Shown piece by piece: positions 17,124 through 24,575 of a stretch of 64,000 bases of DNA. The position numbers and the translations under genes were made by a program. Numbering within the stretch: position 1 is the stretch's first letter; each line of letters begins with the position of its first letter. The notes beneath the pieces were generated by a model. The model was not told the DNA's origin. It made no database searches and saw nothing but the letters and a program-made list of their open reading frames with translations. Source of the DNA: Archangium minus (GTDB lineage Bacteria > Myxococcota > Myxococcia > Myxococcales > Myxococcaceae); assembly GCF_044360475.1 (NCBI RefSeq), contig NZ_CP043494.1, positions 992,001-1,056,000 on the forward strand, read 5' to 3'.

Positions 17124-17789
17124 CTACTCCGCCGTGTTGCCGCCCGTGGACTGCTTCGCCGCCTCGCGAGCCGCCTGCCCGCGCACCTGCATCGAGCCTA
17201 TCAGCACGTCAATCCACCGGTGGCTGATGCCGAAGTTCTTGTCCGGGCAGGCGAAGTGGTGCGCCATGTGGTGCGCGCGCAGCGCCTTGCCCCAGTTGGT
17301 CCACGGCTTCTTGTAGTGCACCGCCCAGTGCAGGTAGTCGTAGACGAGGTAGCCGACCACGATGCCGCAGAAGTACGGAATCGTGGCGTCCGGCCGACCC
17401 ACCAGCCACAGCAGCCCGCCGATGACGATGGCCAGCGGGATGCTCGCGCCTAGCGGCATCACCAGCCGCTGAGGATCATCGGGGTACGTGTGGTGGTAGC
17501 CGTGGATGATGGCGTGAAAGCGCCGGGTCAGCGGCCCGTTCCCCTCCCAGTGGAAGAGGTTGCGGTGCAGCGTGTATTCCATGAAGCACCACGTGAGGTA
17601 CCCCAGGACTCCGAACAGGGCGATCTTTCCCACGGTGGTGGTTCCGCTCCACAGCCCCCAGGCCAGCAGGCCCATGACGATGGGGATGTAGAAGACGAAG
17701 GGAACGACAGGGTGGATTTTCGAGGCGGCTTCGAGGAAGTCGTTCTCGAACATCCTCCCGGAGGAGTGGCGCACGTATTCGGTCTTCAT
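17124..17789 (-). CDS. Fatty acid hydroxylase (sterol desaturase superfamily) membrane protein
   Basis: 221 residues with about four membrane helices (for example FVFYIPIVMGLLAWGLW) and the histidine boxes that bind a di-iron centre: HRNLFHW, HGYHH, HWAVHYKK and HHMAHH. This is the arrangement of fatty acid 2-hydroxylases of the Scs7/FA2H type. It probably hydroxylates acyl chains of membrane lipids, consistent with the abundance of 2-hydroxy fatty acids in myxobacteria. ATG 17789 was chosen because the longer frame upstream runs antisense through the cytochrome gene and has no family similarity. It converges with the PheS-like gene 28 bp away. Confidence 0.82.
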   Translation of the reverse strand: MKTEYVRHSSGRMFENDFLEAASKIHPVVPFVFYIPIVMGLLAWGLWSGTTTVGKIALFGVLGYLTWCFMEYTLHRNLFHWEGNGPLTRRFHAIIHGYHHTYPDDPQRLVMPLGASIPLAIVIGGLLWLVGRPDATIPYFCGIVVGYLVYDYLHWAVHYKKPWTNWGKALRAHHMAHHFACPDKNFGISHRWIDVLIGSMQVRGQAAREAAKQSTGGNTAE

Positions 17790-18053
17790 GGCCGTACCAG
17801 CTTGAATGAGGGGTGTCGGTAGGGGCCGGCCCCCGGAAGGGCAACAGGGGTGTTGCCAGGCGGATACCGCCGCCGCCCTCCTTATATACCCCCGGGGCCG
17901 GAAGGCGACGCCACGAAAATGCCGGGCTCCTCCCACCCCGTGTCCGGTGGGCCGCGTCCGCTTCCCCTGCCTCCTCGGGGTACGGGCGGACGGGCGGTGT
18001 CTACCGCTAAACCTGGAGTTACGGCATTCTGGATTTCCTGGAGGTTGTGAAGG

Positions 18054-19355
18054 ATGCACCGTCGAGTCTCGAGCGCCGTGTATGGCACCTTGCTGGTGGG
18101 CAGTGCCCTGTTGTCCGGGTGCGCGAGTGTCGCCAACACCGCCTATCCCCCCATTCGGGCGGATATGTCCTCCGAGGCTCTCGCGCGCGGTGAGAGTATT
18201 TTTCGGGGCGCCTGCGAAGGCTGCCACCGGGGGCCCGACGCGGAGCGTGTCACCGGTGCGCCCATGAAGGATGCGCCCGGGTGGCTCGGCTCCCTCTATA
18301 CCGCCAACCTCACCGCCCATCCCACCGCGGGCATCGGCTCGGCGAAGGACGAGGAGCTCGCCCGCGTCATCCGCTACGGCGTGAGCCGCGACGGGCGTCT
18401 CATCCCCATGCCGTCGTCCATCATGGGCGACAAGGATCTCGCGGCCGTGCTGGGCTTCATGCGCTCCCAGCACCCGCTCTTCGAGGCCGATGCCACCGTG
18501 GCGCCGCGCACGGAGTTCTCCTTCTTCGGGGGCCTGGCCTACCGGATGGTGTCTCGCGTGCCTGAGCATCCCGCTTCGGGCATGCCCGTGCCTCCCAAGG
18601 GCCCCACCGTGGAGTATGGCCGCTACATGGCCAGCGTCCTCGACTGTGCCGGCTGCCACACGGACAGCTTCGACCCGAAGGACGCCGACGGGCCCAAGGG
18701 CTTCTCTGGTGGTCGCGAGTTCCTCGGCGCCGATGGCAAGCCCATCCACTCCAGCAACATCACCTTCGATGCCACCGGCATCCAGGGGTGGAGCCTCGAG
18801 GACTTCACGCGCGCCGTGCGTGACGGGCTCGCGCCCGGGGCCATTGTTCGCTTCCCCATGCCGCGCTACCGCGGCGCGGATGACGTGGACATGAAGGCGC
18901 TCTACGAGTACCTGCGCTCGCTGCCCCCGCGCCGCCACGAGGTGCCCGGTGCACGGCCCCGCACCGCTCCTGCCGCGGAGGCTCCGTCCGCGGAGGTGAC
19001 GTCGGACTCCCTGTCCACGCGGGCGCTGGAGCCGGGCTCGCTCGTGCGCACCTCGGCGTCCGCCGAGCTCGTGGAGCTCGTGCTCGCGCAGGCCGGGCCC
19101 CGGAAGGACGTGGACGCCGCTGCCCTCTTCTCTCGGCTGGGGTGCACGCTGTGCCATGCCCCGGGCGCGCGCTACCACGAGCGCATCGTCAATGCCGCCG
19201 GCAAGCCCGAGCAGGAGTTGGTGAAGTGGATCCGCAACCCGGAGAAGTTCGTCCCCGGCACCGCCATGCCCACGTACGCCTCGCTCATCGACGAGCCTAC
19301 GGCGCTTGTGCTGGCCAGGTGGATCAAGGCTGGCGGCCCCAAGGCGGGTAAGTAG
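18054..19355 (+). CDS. Triheme c-type cytochrome lipoprotein
   Basis: 433 residues with a lipoprotein signal (lipobox LLSGC) and three heme c attachment sites: CEGCH at residues 54-58, CAGCH at 198-202 and CTLCH at 364-368. The first two lie in cytochrome domains like those of membrane-bound alcohol dehydrogenase cytochrome subunits; the third belongs to a compact C-terminal mono-heme domain after a Pro/Ala-rich linker (around residues 300-330). It is predicted to carry electrons on the periplasmic side of a membrane; the partner enzyme is unknown. The M55 peptidase gene begins 10 bp downstream, so the two form an operon, although a functional link is not obvious. Confidence 0.85.
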   Translation: MHRRVSSAVYGTLLVGSALLSGCASVANTAYPPIRADMSSEALARGESIFRGACEGCHRGPDAERVTGAPMKDAPGWLGSLYTANLTAHPTAGIGSAKDEELARVIRYGVSRDGRLIPMPSSIMGDKDLAAVLGFMRSQHPLFEADATVAPRTEFSFFGGLAYRMVSRVPEHPASGMPVPPKGPTVEYGRYMASVLDCAGCHTDSFDPKDADGPKGFSGGREFLGADGKPIHSSNITFDATGIQGWSLEDFTRAVRDGLAPGAIVRFPMPRYRGADDVDMKALYEYLRSLPPRRHEVPGARPRTAPAAEAPSAEVTSDSLSTRALEPGSLVRTSASAELVELVLAQAGPRKDVDAAALFSRLGCTLCHAPGARYHERIVNAAGKPEQELVKWIRNPEKFVPGTAMPTYASLIDEPTALVLARWIKAGGPKAGK

Positions 19356-19365
19356 GAGGTACGTC

Positions 19366-21012
19366 ATGGGCGGGCGCCGGGCGTTGCTCGTGGTCGACCT
19401 TGAGGGCGTGGCCGGCGTGGACACTCCCAACGCGCTCATCTTCGGGACGCCGGAGTACGTGCGCGCCCAAGCCCTGCTGACGGCGGAGGTGAACGCCGCG
19501 GTGGAGGGCTTGCTCGCCGCGGGCTTCCAGCGCGTCCGGGTGAGCGACAGCCACCTGTCCGGCTCCGGAGAGACGAACCTGCTGCTTGAGGCGCTGCACC
19601 CCGCGGTCGAGCCGTTTTTCCTCGAGGAGGACGCGTATGCGCCCTCCTTCTTCGAGGACGTCCACGCGGTGGCCTGTATGGGGATGCATGCGGAGGCGGG
19701 GCTCGCGGGCTTCTGCGCGCACACCGTGGACCTGGTGGGCGCATGGACCTGCGCTGGTCGGGGGTTGTCGGAAGCGGATCTCGTGCTGGCGCTCGCGGCG
19801 GAGGCGGGCGTGCCCGCGGTGTTCGTCTCTGGCGACGACGTGCTGGAGGCTCGGCTCGGTGGGCGCGTGGGCTACGTGCGCACCAAGGTGGCCCTGTCCT
19901 CCACCCGGGCGGACTCGCGCTCTCCCGAGGAGGTGCTCCCAGCGCTGACCCGCGCCGCCGCGCTGCCAGGCCGTCCCGTGGAGCCGCTCCCGGACGCGCC
20001 GCTCGTCCTCACCTTCAAGAGCGGACACCAGGCGGCGCTCGCGGCGGAGACAGGCGCCCGGCGGGTGGACCGCTATCGGGTGGAGGTGGAGGGGCGCACC
20101 TTCCGTGAGCGCTACACCCGAGCCCTGCGCGCCGCGTCGGCCGCGAGCTCGGTGTTGGGGCAAGCCGTGGCGGGTGAGCCCGGCAGTGCCGACTTCCTGC
20201 GTGATGCCGCGGCCCTCTTCCGTCTGCCGGGGCCTCCCTCGCACCCGCGCCCTCCGAAGATGGAGGCGGTGGATCGAGCGCTACGGGCCTTCCTCTCCTT
20301 GACGGAGGGGGGAAGTGACGAGGCGCGGGCGCTGCGCGCGCTGACGCTGCACATGCTGGAGGGCCACGCGCCCAGGGTCTTCGCGCGGCGGGAGCTGGGG
20401 CCCACGCTGGAGGCCGCGGTGGCTGCCCTGGCGGAGGTCCCTCTGACGCTCCCCGCGGGGTTGTCTCCAGAGGCGGGTATGTCCCGCGTCGACGCCTGGT
20501 ACGTGCGTCGCGAGCGGGGTCTGCCTCACGCGCCGCTGGTGCCTCACGTCCTCCGGGCCTACCTGGAGCATCTCGACAACGAGCTCTATGGCCTCTACGC
20601 GTGGTTGCTGGGGGAGATGGCCGCCACGTGTGGCCTGGACGTGCGCTTGTCCATCCCCGAGCGGGCCTTCCGGGACTCGTCGCGTCTGTCGGACCTCTAT
20701 TGGCTCACGCACCTGTTCCTGCTGGACACCCGCTACCTGCGCGCTCCCCCGAAGGATCCGAACACCGCGGCATGGACGGAGGAGCTGCTGGTGGCCACGC
20801 CCTGGGTAGTGGAGCAGGGCGACGCGGATTTGGCAGCAGAGGTGGCCTTCTGTCTCCAGTGCGTGGGCGAGGCCGAAGGCGGGGCCCACGAGGCGCTTCT
20901 GTCATTGATTGTCGAGCAGCAGCGGCCCGAAGGCGACTTGGGGGATGCCCATGCCACCGCGGGCGCGCTTCTCGCTTTCACAGGTGCTGAGGAAAGACTT
21001 TTCCCACGGTGA
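19366..21012 (+). CDS. M55 D-aminopeptidase (DppA-like) fused to a C-terminal helical domain
   Basis: 548 residues. The first ~265 match M55 peptidases such as DppA: VVDLEGVAGV at the N-terminus with metal-binding Asp/Glu, SDSHLSGSG, a central MGMHAEAG and KVALSS. These are zinc enzymes acting on short D-amino-acid peptides. The remaining ~280 residues form an alpha-helical domain with WYVRRERGLPHA and LYWLTHLFLLDT that I cannot assign; M55 enzymes are normally only ~275 residues long, so this is a fusion. AGGAGG at 19354-19359 precedes ATG 19366 and overlaps the end of the cytochrome gene. There is no signal peptide, suggesting a cytoplasmic role in peptide or peptidoglycan-fragment recycling. 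Confidence 0.78.
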   Translation: MGGRRALLVVDLEGVAGVDTPNALIFGTPEYVRAQALLTAEVNAAVEGLLAAGFQRVRVSDSHLSGSGETNLLLEALHPAVEPFFLEEDAYAPSFFEDVHAVACMGMHAEAGLAGFCAHTVDLVGAWTCAGRGLSEADLVLALAAEAGVPAVFVSGDDVLEARLGGRVGYVRTKVALSSTRADSRSPEEVLPALTRAAALPGRPVEPLPDAPLVLTFKSGHQAALAAETGARRVDRYRVEVEGRTFRERYTRALRAASAASSVLGQAVAGEPGSADFLRDAAALFRLPGPPSHPRPPKMEAVDRALRAFLSLTEGGSDEARALRALTLHMLEGHAPRVFARRELGPTLEAAVAALAEVPLTLPAGLSPEAGMSRVDAWYVRRERGLPHAPLVPHVLRAYLEHLDNELYGLYAWLLGEMAATCGLDVRLSIPERAFRDSSRLSDLYWLTHLFLLDTRYLRAPPKDPNTAAWTEELLVATPWVVEQGDADLAAEVAFCLQCVGEAEGGAHEALLSLIVEQQRPEGDLGDAHATAGALLAFTGAEERLFPR

Positions 21013-21068
21013 AGACCGGGTGACACCCCGAGTGGCCTCATCTTCCCGTCATAGGGAAAAGACTTTCC
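20991..21068 (+). terminator. Spaced 15-bp inverted repeat over the end of the M55 gene
   Basis: GGAAAGACTTTTCCC at 20991-21005, inside the last codons of the M55 gene, and GGGAAAAGACTTTCC at 21054-21068 are reverse complements except for the central base. The loop is about 48 nt. It may form a long-range terminator stem or be a pair of binding sites; no T-run follows. Between here and the lipoprotein gene at 21286 nothing else is recognised. Confidence 0.35.
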
Positions 21069-21285
21069 ATCTGTGGGCAGTAGGGAAATGTGTGTAGGGC
21101 CTTTGTGTTGTTGCTCGTCTGACGCCAGAGAGAAGCAAACGTCGAGCGCCGCACGACCTCGCTGTCTACAGCGCACCTCTACGGCTTTCCTGGACTTCCG
21201 GCCCATGCCGGGAACCCAGCGCATAACCAACCTGGCGTTCGGCACCTGGTGAGCCCCAGGTGGCCGTGCGCTGGAGAGGTGAGGC

Positions 21286-22260
21286 ATGGGTTTCACGTCT
21301 TTTGAGGGTCTGCTGAACGGGATGGCCGGGCGTGGGGCGGGTCGAAGCGTCGTGACGTGGGTGTTGGCGTCGACGCTCTCTCTGGTGGGGGCCACGGGTT
21401 GTGGGGTGCAGGAGCTGTCTGCCGAGGAGCAAGCGCTGTACATGCAGGAGCAGGCCATCCGGGAGGACAACGGGCTGTCGCTCAACGGGTTGTCACTCAA
21501 CGGTTTGTCGCTCAATGGCCTGTCGCTCAATGGCCTGTCGCTCAACGGGCTGTCCACGACGGCATTCGCCAACTGGTTCAACGGCAATCCCGCGGCCCAT
21601 GATCAGCTGATGCGCTACATGGTCCGCTGCGCGGTGCCGGCGGGTCAGACCCGCAGCTTCGTCAGCCAGCCCTCGGGTACCCTCTACACCTGGCAGGGCG
21701 GGCTGGGCCTGGCGCCGAGCTGGGCAAACGGGGCTCCGGCCACCGTGGCGGAGCAGCAGGTCATCTCCGCGTGCCTGGCGGCCCACGCCAACAACTATGG
21801 GCTGCACGTCCCCATCTCCGTGCTGGGGCGCGATGCGAACGGGGCGAACATCCCCTACTCGGCAGACGAGCTGGTGACCTTCTCCAGGAAGGAGTCGTGC
21901 TTCTTCGGCAACGTCTTCACGAACGAGGGGCTCTTTGCTGGCAATGATCGCAACGCGCTGAATGCGGAGGAGAGCACCTCGCGTCCGTGTGGCCTGAGGG
22001 GTTACGGGGAGCTCACGAACGAGGAGTGCACGCAGCTCAAGCGCATTGGCCAGTGTGAGCAGCACTGCTCATTGGATGCCAACGGTGCGTATTACACGCA
22101 GTGCACCGTCAACGGCGTGCAGTACAAGCCGATCACCACCCGCATGCGTACCCAGGACATCCACCGCTGCGGCGATGGCGTCTGCCAGCAGGGAGAGAGC
22201 TGCGGCTGGGGTACCACCGCCGACAGCTGCCGGAGCGACTGCGGCTCCTGCTCTCGCTGA
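21286..22260 (+). CDS. Secreted lipoprotein with NGLSL pentapeptide repeats and a cysteine-rich C-terminus
   Basis: 324 residues. A signal peptide ends near VGATGC, which fits a lipobox. Around residues 64-90 the pentapeptide NGLSL is repeated five times in a row, with a sixth partial unit (NGLST). A globular domain without recognised family follows (WFNGNPAAHDQLMRYMVRC onward). The last ~35 residues are cysteine-rich (CGDGVCQQGESC), as in the short disulfide motif common in secreted myxobacterial proteins. A ribosome binding site GGTGAGG precedes ATG 21286. The function is unknown; surface exposure is likely. Confidence 0.72.
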   Translation: MGFTSFEGLLNGMAGRGAGRSVVTWVLASTLSLVGATGCGVQELSAEEQALYMQEQAIREDNGLSLNGLSLNGLSLNGLSLNGLSLNGLSTTAFANWFNGNPAAHDQLMRYMVRCAVPAGQTRSFVSQPSGTLYTWQGGLGLAPSWANGAPATVAEQQVISACLAAHANNYGLHVPISVLGRDANGANIPYSADELVTFSRKESCFFGNVFTNEGLFAGNDRNALNAEESTSRPCGLRGYGELTNEECTQLKRIGQCEQHCSLDANGAYYTQCTVNGVQYKPITTRMRTQDIHRCGDGVCQQGESCGWGTTADSCRSDCGSCSR

Positions 22261-22275
22261 GGGGCGCTGGGCGGC

Positions 22276-23679
22276 TCACCCCGTGCGTGAGCGCGCCTGG
22301 AGCACGTCCTTGCGGTGCTCCACGTGCATGGGCATGGGGCCGCGGGGACGCAGCGAGACGTGAGGCTCGGGTTCCACGGGGACGCCGGGCACCCCTCGCA
22401 GGCGGTAGCGCTGGGCCACCAGGGCGAGCACGAACTGCGCCTCCATCATCGCGAAGTTGTTGCCGATGCACTGGCGCTGCCCACCGCCAAAGGGCAGGTA
22501 GGCCCAGCGCGGCCGATCCTTGCTGTTCTCCGGGAGGAAGCGCGTGGGATCAAAGCGCTCCGGTTCGGGCCAGAAGTCCGGGTGGCGGTGGGTGACGTAG
22601 GGGACGAGGATGATGATGTCCCCCTTGGGAATCCGGTAGCCGTCCACCACGTCATCCTCCAGGGGTACGCGGGGGATGGCCCAGATGGGTGGGTAGAGGC
22701 GCATGGCCTCCTCAAAGACGCAGCCCACGTAGCGCAGCTTTGGCAGATCCACCACGGTGGGCACCCGCCCGCCGAGCGCCGCGTCCACCTCCGCGTGCAG
22801 GGTGGCCTCCACCTCGGGGTTCTGCTCCAGCAGGTGGAAGGTCCACGCGAGCGCGGTGGCCGTCGTCTCGTGGCCAGCCAGCAGTAGCGTCATCACCTCG
22901 TCGCGCAGCTGCGCGTCATTGAAGGAGTCGCCCGTATCCGCGTCGCTCGCGGCCATCAGCATGCCGAGCAAGTCATTGCCCGCGTCCGCCCCGGGCCCCT
23001 TCGCGCGGCGCTGGGAGATGATGCCCCGCACGATGGAGTCCAGCGTGTCCACCGCCTTGCGGAAGGCGCGGTTGTCGCGCGTGGGCAGCCGGTAGAGCCA
23101 GGGCAGGTAGGGCAGGGGGGAGATGATGCGCTCGTTGGTGACGGAGAGCGCGGTGGTGAAGGCGTCTCCCATGGTGCGGGTGTGCTCGCCCACGTCCACG
23201 CCGAAGAGCGAGCGCACCGCCACGGTGAGGGTGAGCTTCATCATCTCCTGGAACACCGGCAGCGGCTGGCCCGAGTTCGCCGCGGGCTCCCACGTCTGGA
23301 GTGTCTCGGTGATGGTGTCTGTCATCCTCCCGCTGAGCGCGGCCAGGCGCTCACGGTGGAAGGCGGGCTGGGCGAGCCGGCGCTGGCGCTTCCAGAAGTC
23401 ACCCTCGGCGGTGAGCAGGCCGTTGCCCACCAGGGGGCGCGTCTTGTCGAAGACGGTTCCCTTTGTGTAGCGCGCGTTCGCGTCGGCGAGCACGTGCTTC
23501 ACGTGGTCCGGGTGGGTGAGCTGCTCCACGTAGATGTAGCCCATGCGGTAGCGCACCACGTCGCCCAGTCGCTCGCGGCTCTTCAGGTACAGGCCGAGTG
23601 GATCGCTCGCGCGCTCGGGCAGGTGGCCCCAGAGCCAGTGACCAGGGGGCATGGGAGGCAGCGGTGCGGAGGTCGTCAT
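22276..23679 (-). CDS. Cytochrome P450
   Basis: 467 residues, a normal bacterial P450 length. Landmarks in order are the I-helix AGHETTAT, the K-helix ExxR in EEAMRLYPP, the meander, and the heme loop FGGGQRQCIGN carrying the thiolate cysteine. The sequence style resembles bacterial fatty acid or terpene hydroxylases, but the substrate cannot be predicted. ATG 23679 with upstream GGAAA was chosen; the frame continues upstream antisense to the LOG-fold gene and is not coding there. No dedicated ferredoxin gene is adjacent, so electrons would come from a shared partner. It is divergent from the LOG-like gene at 23842. Confidence 0.93.
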   Translation of the reverse strand: MTTSAPLPPMPPGHWLWGHLPERASDPLGLYLKSRERLGDVVRYRMGYIYVEQLTHPDHVKHVLADANARYTKGTVFDKTRPLVGNGLLTAEGDFWKRQRRLAQPAFHRERLAALSGRMTDTITETLQTWEPAANSGQPLPVFQEMMKLTLTVAVRSLFGVDVGEHTRTMGDAFTTALSVTNERIISPLPYLPWLYRLPTRDNRAFRKAVDTLDSIVRGIISQRRAKGPGADAGNDLLGMLMAASDADTGDSFNDAQLRDEVMTLLLAGHETTATALAWTFHLLEQNPEVEATLHAEVDAALGGRVPTVVDLPKLRYVGCVFEEAMRLYPPIWAIPRVPLEDDVVDGYRIPKGDIIILVPYVTHRHPDFWPEPERFDPTRFLPENSKDRPRWAYLPFGGGQRQCIGNNFAMMEAQFVLALVAQRYRLRGVPGVPVEPEPHVSLRPRGPMPMHVEHRKDVLQARSRTG

Positions 23680-23773
23680 GGTTTCCAGTCGGGCAGGAAA
23701 AGAAGGCGGCATTGTGTACGCCGCGCCGTGGTGGGGCCAGCGTACAGCGAGCGACTGACGGGACGTGACAGGT

Positions 23774-23807
23774 CCCCCTCCCCCTGACAGACGGCTAGGG
23801 TGAGGGC
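23774..23807 (+). repeat. Degenerate copy of the interspersed hairpin repeat
   Basis: The 3' part GGCTAGGGTGAGGG is the same as in the copy at 59151, and the 5' part is C/T-rich, but the second hairpin arm is replaced by GACAGAC. It lies between the divergent P450 and LOG-like genes. It is likely a decayed copy; resemblance by chance is possible. Confidence 0.45.
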
Positions 23808-23841
23808 CATCCCCCCTCTCGTCCGCTCCAGGAGCATGGCC

Positions 23842-24390
23842 ATGCGTACCCGGCGTGAAGTGATTGGTGTCCTGGGCTCGGGGAAGGAGGAGCACCGGGC
23901 CTGGGTGGAGCCGCTGGCGCGGTGGATTGCCGAGCGGGGCTTCCACCTGCTGACGGGGGCGGGAGGCGGGGTGATGCGCGCGGCGGCGGAGGCCTTCGTG
24001 GCGGTGGAGGGGCGCCAGGGGCTGTCGCTGGGCATCGTGCCGGGAGCGGTGGTGGACGGCGCGTGGAGCCCGAAGCCGGGCTACCCCAACGAGGCGGTAG
24101 AGGTGCCCATCCTCACGCACCTGCCGTTGAGCGGCGAGCAGGGGACGGAGCCGATGAGTCGCAACCACCTCAACGTGCTCACCGCGCACGCGTTGGTGGC
24201 GCTACCGGGAGGGGCGGGCACGGTGTCCGAGGCGGTGCTCGCGCTGCGCTACCACAAGCCCCTCATCCTCTTCGGCCCGCCCGAGGCCTTCCACGCCTTT
24301 CCCGCGGCGCTCGAGCGGACGCCCTCACTGGAGCGCGTGTGTGCCTTCCTTCTCTCCGCGCTGCGCCAGGGGCCCGCGGTGTCTGGCTAG
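23842..24390 (+). CDS. LOG-family (lysine decarboxylase-like Rossmann) protein
   Basis: 182 residues with an N-terminal VIGVLGSG and the family's signature PGGAGTVSE near residue 125, preceded by MSRNHLNVL. Proteins of this fold include cytokinin-activating LOG phosphoribohydrolases and the TIGR00725 group. Many cleave nucleoside 5'-monophosphates to base and ribose 5-phosphate. Which nucleotide is used here is unknown. ATG 23842 is preferred over 23836 because AGGAG (23830-23834) is then 7 bp away. Confidence 0.7.
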   Translation: MRTRREVIGVLGSGKEEHRAWVEPLARWIAERGFHLLTGAGGGVMRAAAEAFVAVEGRQGLSLGIVPGAVVDGAWSPKPGYPNEAVEVPILTHLPLSGEQGTEPMSRNHLNVLTAHALVALPGGAGTVSEAVLALRYHKPLILFGPPEAFHAFPAALERTPSLERVCAFLLSALRQGPAVSG

Positions 24391-24505
24391 AGGACGGGGG
24401 GTTCAGCGCTCGCCCAGGGCCTCCTCCAGCAGATCCGCGAGCAAGGACAGCAGGTGATGGAGCCTGCTCTCCGAGAAGTGCCATGGACTGACATGGGAAA
24501 AGACA

Positions 24506-24545
24506 CCCACGGCGCCGGGAGGGGGAGCTTACCCAGCGCCGTGGG
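24506..24545. terminator. Hairpin between converging genes
   Basis: A perfect 10-bp stem, CCCACGGCGC with GCGCCGTGGG, around a 20-nt loop, placed between the converging LOG-like and subtilase genes. It could stop transcription in both directions, but there is no T-run. Confidence 0.45.
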
Positions 24546-24575
24546 CGGCGCGCCAAGGGAGCGGACGCGCGCGTG

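Noticed and set aside
17124..19724. An 866-residue minus-strand frame
   Set aside because: Only its last 221 residues are the fatty acid hydroxylase; the rest is antisense to the cytochrome and M55 genes.
24403..24510. A 35-residue minus-strand frame starting at GTG 24510 with a protein-like leucine-rich end (LLSLLADLLEEALGER)
   Set aside because: It is preceded by a stop codon and overlaps a terminator-like hairpin; it may be a remnant of a lost gene, but nothing confirms that.
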